This document shows, piece by piece, positions 58,542-64,000 of a stretch of DNA of 64,000 bases. This stretch comes from Bradysia coprophila. Its lineage: Eukaryota; Arthropoda; Insecta; Diptera; Sciaridae. Numbering within the stretch: the first letter of the stretch is position 1; each line of letters begins with the position of its first letter. Below the pieces are notes generated by a model, which saw only the letters and a program-made list of their open reading frames with translations, ran no database searches and was not told the origin of the DNA. The stretch is from NCBI RefSeq assembly GCF_014529535.1, contig NW_023503423.1, forward strand, positions 10,005,340-10,069,339, given 5' to 3'. Position numbers and translations under genes: made by a program.

Positions 58542-59430
58542 TTAAGGCTTGGTCCTTTGTTCCACATACTCCAATGCATCCTGAAGTATTCGTTTTTCGG
58601 TGAGTCGAAACTGAATAACCAAAATCTTGTTGTGCCCTAGCTTATTCTGTCCTTTTTTATGTGCGTCGACGATAGCTTCATCTTCGGCTATGGTGGTGGT
58701 GAACGATTTTAACAGTATCGTCAAGCGTATCTTGAGAAAAGTCCAAATTTTCATTTCCAATGCCGTTTCTAGGGCACAGTCTGTCCACAGTAAATCATCG
58801 GAACGTTCACTTGCCAACCAATGATCAAGTTGCTCTGCAGAAAGTTAAAGGTCAACATTGGATTTTAAACATTTTTTTTAAAACTCTGTATTGTACCTTC
58901 TCCCATGTTGAACACTCTGACGAATCCTAAAAGTTTTGGTGAAATGTATTTTGGTGATGGTAGCACGTCCAATTCACAATTTTTCGGAATTTTCAGTGCA
59001 TCAAGAAGCTGTGTTCGCTTGATCAGAAGGGGATCGGCATCGCTAAGTCCTAAGCGAATTGCAACACTGTCCGTTAAATTATTCGGATACACGAACCTTC
59101 AATTTAAAAGCAAACCGTCACATAAACTGAATTTTGAACCTAACAATGAACGAAAACCGTAATTACCCATTATGGATCAAGAAGTTCGTATTGTTTCTGG
59201 CTCCGTAATAAATGAAAATTTGTTCACCCTTCCGGAAATCCTTAAATGCAGCACTCTCGATTCGATCGGTTTCGTCATTGAACGACGACGATACAACACC
59301 TTCCGTATGGTTGGCCATGTCCCAAAGCGGAATCAGTGCTGGTGTCGGTTGTGCTTCCACTTCGGTGTTATTGTCTGAAGACACTTTGGGTATTGAATTC
59401 TGGCGAGTCATTACGGTAGAAACTGCCCAA
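58542..59430 (-). CDS. SETD3: SETD3-like actin-histidine N-methyltransferase, C-terminal exons (partial)
   Basis: SETD3 methylates actin His73 in the cytoplasm. Three minus-strand exons with matching phases: 59167-59430, 58897-59096, 58542-58834 (about 252 residues plus stop). The first holds the end of the SET domain: WAVSTVMTRQN, ALIPLWDMANH (substrate/AdoMet site NH), GEQIFIYYGARNNTNFLIHN. The next two form the Rubisco-LSMT-like substrate-binding domain: GFVYPNNLTDSVAIRLGLSD, LLGFVRVFNM, and MKIWTFLKIRLTILLKSFTT. The N-terminal SET exons were not found between 59431 and 64000; the upstream intron may extend past the window (it holds two transposons) or the locus may be truncated. A minus-strand AATAAA lies at about 58449-58454. 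An LSMT-like paralogue is the main alternative. Confidence 0.88.
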
Positions 59431-59488
59431 CTGGAATTTGAAGAATAGACAAATTAGTTTATGAAAGGAGCGGCGACGTTAGTCCCGT

Positions 59489-59527
59489 CTTAGAGTAATT
59501 ATAATAAGGTGGTATAATTACTCTAAG
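59489..59527. mobile_element. 39-bp miniature inverted-repeat element
   Basis: CTTAGAGTAATTATA...TATAATTACTCTAAG: 15-bp perfect inverted ends around a 9-bp centre, flanked by exact 8-bp AGTCCCGT (59481-59488, 59528-59535). Ends match those of the 249-bp MITE at 40226-40474. Confidence 0.8.
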
Positions 59528-59639
59528 AGTCCCGTATGTAAAATTTAGGGCTTAGGGCTTTAGGCTTATATAGGGCTTAGTCTAAGGGCTCACACTCAAA
59601 ACTTTGTCGGAAATACTGTTTGCTTTTCATTCACCATTC

Positions 59640-61150
59640 AAAGAAAGGCGAAATTATCAAAATCAGATGACTTAAAATGATTTATGTGCAAAAAACACTT
59701 AGGCCAGGCCTCTCACACCTCCTTATTTCCTTATTTTTCCTTATTTTTATAAAAACCTCCTTATTCCTCCTTATTTTATTAAAAAATCCTTATTTTCCTT
59801 ATTTTTCGCAAATTTCATCGACGGAAATCAAAATTAAGAAAAAAATTCGCTGCGCGGCAAAAACAACAATTTTGAACTCTAAGAACTCTAATAAAAAGGT
59901 GGTGTTGTAGCTCATGATCGTTCCAACATGACTGGTTTAATATTTTTGTGGTTCCACGCCGCCTCCCGGCTCGAGAGTCTCGAGTAAACTATTTGATTTA
60001 ACATGTAAATCACCCTTAACATTGTCTCAAACATGCGTCCTTATTACAAACAATTGAAGGTTTTAGCCTTATTTACATTTAATTATTTCAAATTTATACT
60101 TTTATACTGTCACCAATTTATTATTTTTTCGAAATTCGAACGGGATAACTAACAACAGCTTTTGCTGTTAACGAGATCAAAATCTAATCCAGCAAGATTT
60201 TAAACTTGAGGGTGGGGTTAAGTAAGAATTCACGCCGTAAGTATTACGTCTTAAATTTCAAAAATTTTGTCGTATCGAAAACTGATTAAAAACTGCCACC
60301 CTACAAAAACGATAAGTACGTCAAAATAAACAGTGATGCGTTTAAGCGTTTTATTTTGAAGCGCACTTACAGTGATAATTGGTAAAGCTAAGCTTTGCTA
60401 AGAATCTAATTCAAGCCTTAAACGCGCCCAAAATATTCAAATTTTCATCGTGATAAAAGTGCATTTTATTTAAAAGTTTAGGCGGACTTCCGATGTTAAT
60501 TGCTGTATCTTAAAATAATTTCGATTTTTATCGAAAAATTTCTCCTCATTTTTCCTTAATTTCAGCTAACAATTTCCTTATTTCTCCTTATTTTTGTGCT
60601 AAAACCTCCTTAATTCCTTAATAAGGAGTCCAAATTTAGAGTGAGAGGCCTGACTTAGGCCTCCCGAAGTAGGATCCAAATTTAAAACTTCTGCAATGAT
60701 TGACTGTCTATTCGATAACCTTTCAAAAAAACAAAAACAAAAACCTAGGGCCTTTCACTTCTAGGGTGTCAACTACACGATCCACGGACTCTATTTTATA
60801 AACTTTTATTTTGCCTGCATCGGTATGTGTCATCACTATCTATCGTTCTACGTTTTCTCTTTTCTTACAAAATGTTCCGTTTCGTAGAATTTCTCGAAAA
60901 ACACTTCAGGAAAGATCACCCCCATTATCCTCGAAGTTAACCTCACAAATTTGACTAACAGTCAGCGACAAAAAATTGGTTGAAATCGGATTTGATTTTC
61001 TCAACATATCGACATGACTCATGACGGACAGAGGGCATTTTTTTGTGAAAATTCGTCATCTTTAAGCACAGGCAAACACTTTGCCCTTACCGTCTACATC
61101 GAATTCCCAGAGTTACTATCATCATATTAATCCTATTAACATCCGTACTA
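59640..61150. mobile_element. Decayed relative of the 5146-6554 element, split by a hAT-like insertion
   Basis: About 60660-61150 matches 5990-6500 in order: GGATCCAAATTTAA, TTCTATTCG, TTTCACTTCTA, ATTTTGCC, TTGGTTGAAATCGGATTTGATT, GACGGACAGA, then CAAACACTTTGCCCTTACCG. It lacks the 145-bp array and has lost recognisable termini. Confidence 0.6.
59705..60652. mobile_element. hAT-like non-autonomous element, 948 bp
   Basis: Perfect 12-bp inverted ends CAGGCCTCTCAC / GTGAGAGGCCTG; flanked by exact 8-bp ACTTAGGC (59697-59704, 60653-60660). Both subterminal zones have repeated CCTTATTT motifs. No transposase frame. It is inserted in an older repeat. Confidence 0.87.
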
Positions 61151-61159
61151 CAGGGATAA

Positions 61160-62840
61160 AAACAGCTAATGCATCGACAGGCGACAATATTTTCATATTT
61201 TAATACAGTAACTTCATTCGTCAAAAGAAAATTATTTAAAAAAAATGATCTGACACAGAAATCAACTATACATCAGGTACAGCGAGTAAAAAATTTCAGC
61301 ATAAAATATGTGACACGGCGTATAAGATAGATACATTTTCTGAACGATGCAGCATCAATATAATTTGATGCACAAAAAACCGCTCAGCTCATACAGACAG
61401 CATGCATATACACACTTTGAAATGCATTGGCATTATCGAGCTGCATCAAAAACTGTATTATAAGTATAACATCATACAACCAATGCAAAAGGTGTAGTAG
61501 AGCAGTTGTATGCGAAAAGTGGTTATGGAAAGTCTTAAAAAACGGCCATGGCAATGACTCTCTTCTAGCAATGACTGAAAATCTATAATTACTTGTTTAG
61601 TTTTACTGCAAACTATGGACTTAAAACGAGTCGAGAGAAAGTTTAATGTGCACGTAAGTGTAATTTATTGATAAGTGAATTCAATCTGGTTCAATAAAAG
61701 ATCGAATCCACATATTTATGCGAACGTATGCAAGAGATGGTTTATTGTAAACATCTGGTAAACAATAAAAACTGTGGAAATACATTCAGCCACAGGTGTA
61801 CAAATGAAGTAATAAACAAATGATTGCAGTAGGTAGATTAAACTTAATTTCGTAATTTTCTCAATTGCTTTTGTGTAAATCGAACGGTTGAAAAATGAAA
61901 CATCACCGATTTCTGATGAGAGTCCGGTGAAAATATTGTCATTAGCTTGTGGTGAATGAAAGCAAGTACGGTGAAAATGTAACTAAAAGAGAGTTGCATC
62001 TGAGACGAACAGCCTTTTCTTTCCAAATTAACAGGTCAAATTCAGATCAAGCAAAATTGACTCAATCGCTTCGTTGCATCATGACTTCATTATAGTTGAT
62101 ATAGAAGGGAACGTCAAAATTCCAATTACCGTTGGAGAATTACGTTTGACATGGTCACTACTCACTAGATCTTCGTTTCGAGATCATGAATTGTTCATCC
62201 AACTCTGATAAATCTAGCTTTGAACACGTTCACTTCCACAAATCAAACCCATTTTTTGTCAAGCTTCCAACAAGGCAACTAAGTCAATTTTCAACGATCT
62301 GAAGTTGGTCTGTTCCCACGCCTGTTCCGAGCATTGCTTCGAATTGTGGGTAAAAAAATAAGAAAATTTCCGTCATTTCCGTAATGGTCTGTGCTGTAAT
62401 CTTATATCATTAAGGGGACATCTATAAACGTCCGCGACTTTTTGAGAACTGTAGACCCCACTGCTCCCCTGTGTCCGTTCTTTTCCAATACCTAGTAGTT
62501 ATTACCTACAATATGGTGTGTCACACTTTGCCAGACCCTTCTCGTTCCTCTAGTGCGGAAGTCCTTTATGAATTGCCCCAAACAAAAATCTGTTGTCAGT
62601 TCTCAATATAATATCTCTGTTGTCTCAATACAACATAATTGAATTGAATAGGAAGACTTATCAGACGAAATAAGATATAACTTGCAGTTGCATCATTACA
62701 TAAAAGTTTGGTCCCAATTAGGTACTTGCTTTTACCGAAAAGATTAGTTTCGAAATTCTTCTTAAATTTAAGCGAATAAGACGAGTAGGTCGAATACATT
62801 TTACTTTTGTTCGTTTGATATGACTGAGATACATTTCCCA
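61160..62840. other. Gene-free interval, possibly intron of the SETD3-like gene
   Basis: No exon, RNA gene or complete repeat that I can support. Confidence 0.4.
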
Positions 62841-62850
62841 TTCATGAAAC

Positions 62851-62883
62851 TATAAAAGCCTTCGTCCCAAAAACTTTTCAGTT
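62851..62883 (+). promoter_or_regulatory. Core promoter: TATA box plus initiator
   Basis: TATAAAAG at 62851 and TCAGTT at 62878-62883 place the initiator A 29 bp after the TATA T, the canonical arthropod spacing. No standard gene follows directly. Confidence 0.55.
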
Positions 62884-62908
62884 TAATTGTGACTATACCG
62901 TTTCTAGA

Positions 62909-63000
62909 TGTGCTTCTTATTTTTGCGACATTATTTATAATCACTACAAAATGTAACACCTATGCAACGAATAAGAAGATACACCAGTCTGTGTGAAAGC
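62909..63000 (+). pseudogene. Possible decayed small secreted peptide start
   Basis: Behind the core promoter an ATG at 62909 opens only ten codons. In the frame offset by one, the sequence VLLIFATLFIITTKCNTYA resembles a signal peptide and runs to a stop near 62996. A one-base indel after the ATG would explain this. Speculative; no homologue recognised. Confidence 0.25.
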
Positions 63001-63236
63001 ATGAATTATTAGTGGAGGAAACATATAAAAGCTTTGTTTCAAGACTTTTTGTTTCTTTTTATATTTATACGGTTACGGTACGGCATACATTCCATATACC
63101 ATTTGTTTTAATTTTTAAAAAGATGGGGGTGCCGTTCACACATTGTGAAACGAGAAAAACGACGAATTTCTCCTTTTTACCTGTTTGAGCAAAAATTATT
63201 TGGAGAAAAAAAGGAAGATGGAATAGGAGTTTTCCA

Positions 63237-63521
63237 CACCCGCCCTGAACAAAAATAAAGTTTTACCGAAAATGCACCCAAAAATTGATCGCTGTTCTGA
63301 ATAGAGGGACCCTAGGGGAGTTCAAAACGATGGTCCGTTAAGCTGGACCAGATGCTTCCCCAGCCCATACAATTTTTTCCTTAGTTGTATGGGTGATGGG
63401 AAGCATCTGGTCCAGCTTAACGGACCATCGTTTTGAACTCCCCTAGGGTCCCTCTATTCAGAACAGCGATCAATTTTTGGGTGCATTTTCGGTAAAACTT
63501 TATTTTTGTTCAGGGCGGGTG
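63237..63521. mobile_element. 285-bp near-perfect hairpin element
   Basis: CACCCGCCCTG at the left pairs with CAGGGCGGGTG at the right, and the ~135-bp arms are almost perfectly complementary (for example GGACCCTAGGGGAGTTCAAA). Flanks GTTTTCCA and TGTTTCCA match 6 of 8. No coding capacity. Confidence 0.75.
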
Positions 63522-64000
63522 TGTTTCCATCCCTCATTCGTCCATTCGTAATTTGTGAATGGCCTCATAGACATGGTATAGTCTAAAAATTTGATATAAA
63601 ATGGGTGGAATACTTTGAAAACAGATTTCTGTTAGTTTAGAAACGAGAAACTTTTTGTGTATAGACGTCTCCCATTGTATTAACATTTTAACGAGGAAAA
63701 TGTACATACTACACGTCTTTCATGTTTACAGAATAAATTGGACATTTAATCCATTTACCGTGGCATAAATAATTTCAGATGATTAAGTATTATCGAATGC
63801 TTCTCTATCGTCTATAATCGGAAAAGGAAGTAAGGAAAAATCTAAATTATTGAGTAAATTTTTCACTTTAGTCTGAAATGAACCGTCAATTGATATTGAC
63901 ATTTTTCTAGAATTATTTGAAAGCATAGTGTTGTTAGCAACCAGAAAAAAATATTCAGTTTTTCCCATTCTTCTTTCTTTAATTTTAACGAAAATGATAG
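63522..64000. other. Gene-free right edge
   Basis: I see no supported gene or repeat boundary in this last stretch. Confidence 0.4.

Overview
This window looks like a stretch of insect nuclear genome, most probably from a nematoceran fly. That placement is inferred from gene content and structure; no species marker is present. The DNA is AT-rich, genes are split by short GT-AG introns, and core promoters carry TATA boxes. Single-copy metazoan genes sit among a dense layer of small inverted-repeat transposons.

Genes from left to right. A partial homeobox exon is cut by the left edge (1-250, minus). A 5'-truncated LINE carries an open but catalytically damaged reverse transcriptase (about 2405-4957). 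A five-exon gene encodes a small coactosin/ADF-H-like protein with a signal peptide (17043-19305). Folylpolyglutamate synthase has seven exons (24646-26632). A GMC (glucose dehydrogenase-like) oxidoreductase has fourteen exons (31209-34979). The ribosome-biogenesis factor UTP3/SAS10 is a single exon (37060-38379, minus). An intronless glycine amidinotransferase-like enzyme (42587-43684) and an intronless two-domain fluoride channel of the FEX/CrcB type (49820-50797) are unusual for an insect and are candidates for horizontal acquisition. WDR5 (wds) has five exons (54722-56056). Three C-terminal exons of a SETD3-like actin-histidine methyltransferase lie at 58542-59430 (minus). The genes do not form a pathway or operon; each is a separate eukaryotic locus.

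The rest is mobile and repeat DNA. At least fourteen inverted-repeat elements are flanked by exact or near-exact 8-bp target duplications, the hAT-type signature. Eight duplications are exact. No intact transposase is visible, so these are non-autonomous. They range from a 39-bp miniature (59489-59527) to a 1.6-kb element with roughly 0.5-kb inverted repeats (46644-48286). Several inverted-repeat elements carry internal tandem arrays: 145-bp units at 5210-6120, 50-bp units at 21981-22280 and 19-bp units at 52190-53165. Other families form long foldbacks (23216-24203, 35381-36239, 63237-63521).

The most interesting items are the two intronless, possibly transferred genes (amidinotransferase and fluoride channel), the secreted ADF-H protein, the satellite-bearing transposons, and the 39-bp element with a perfect target duplication.
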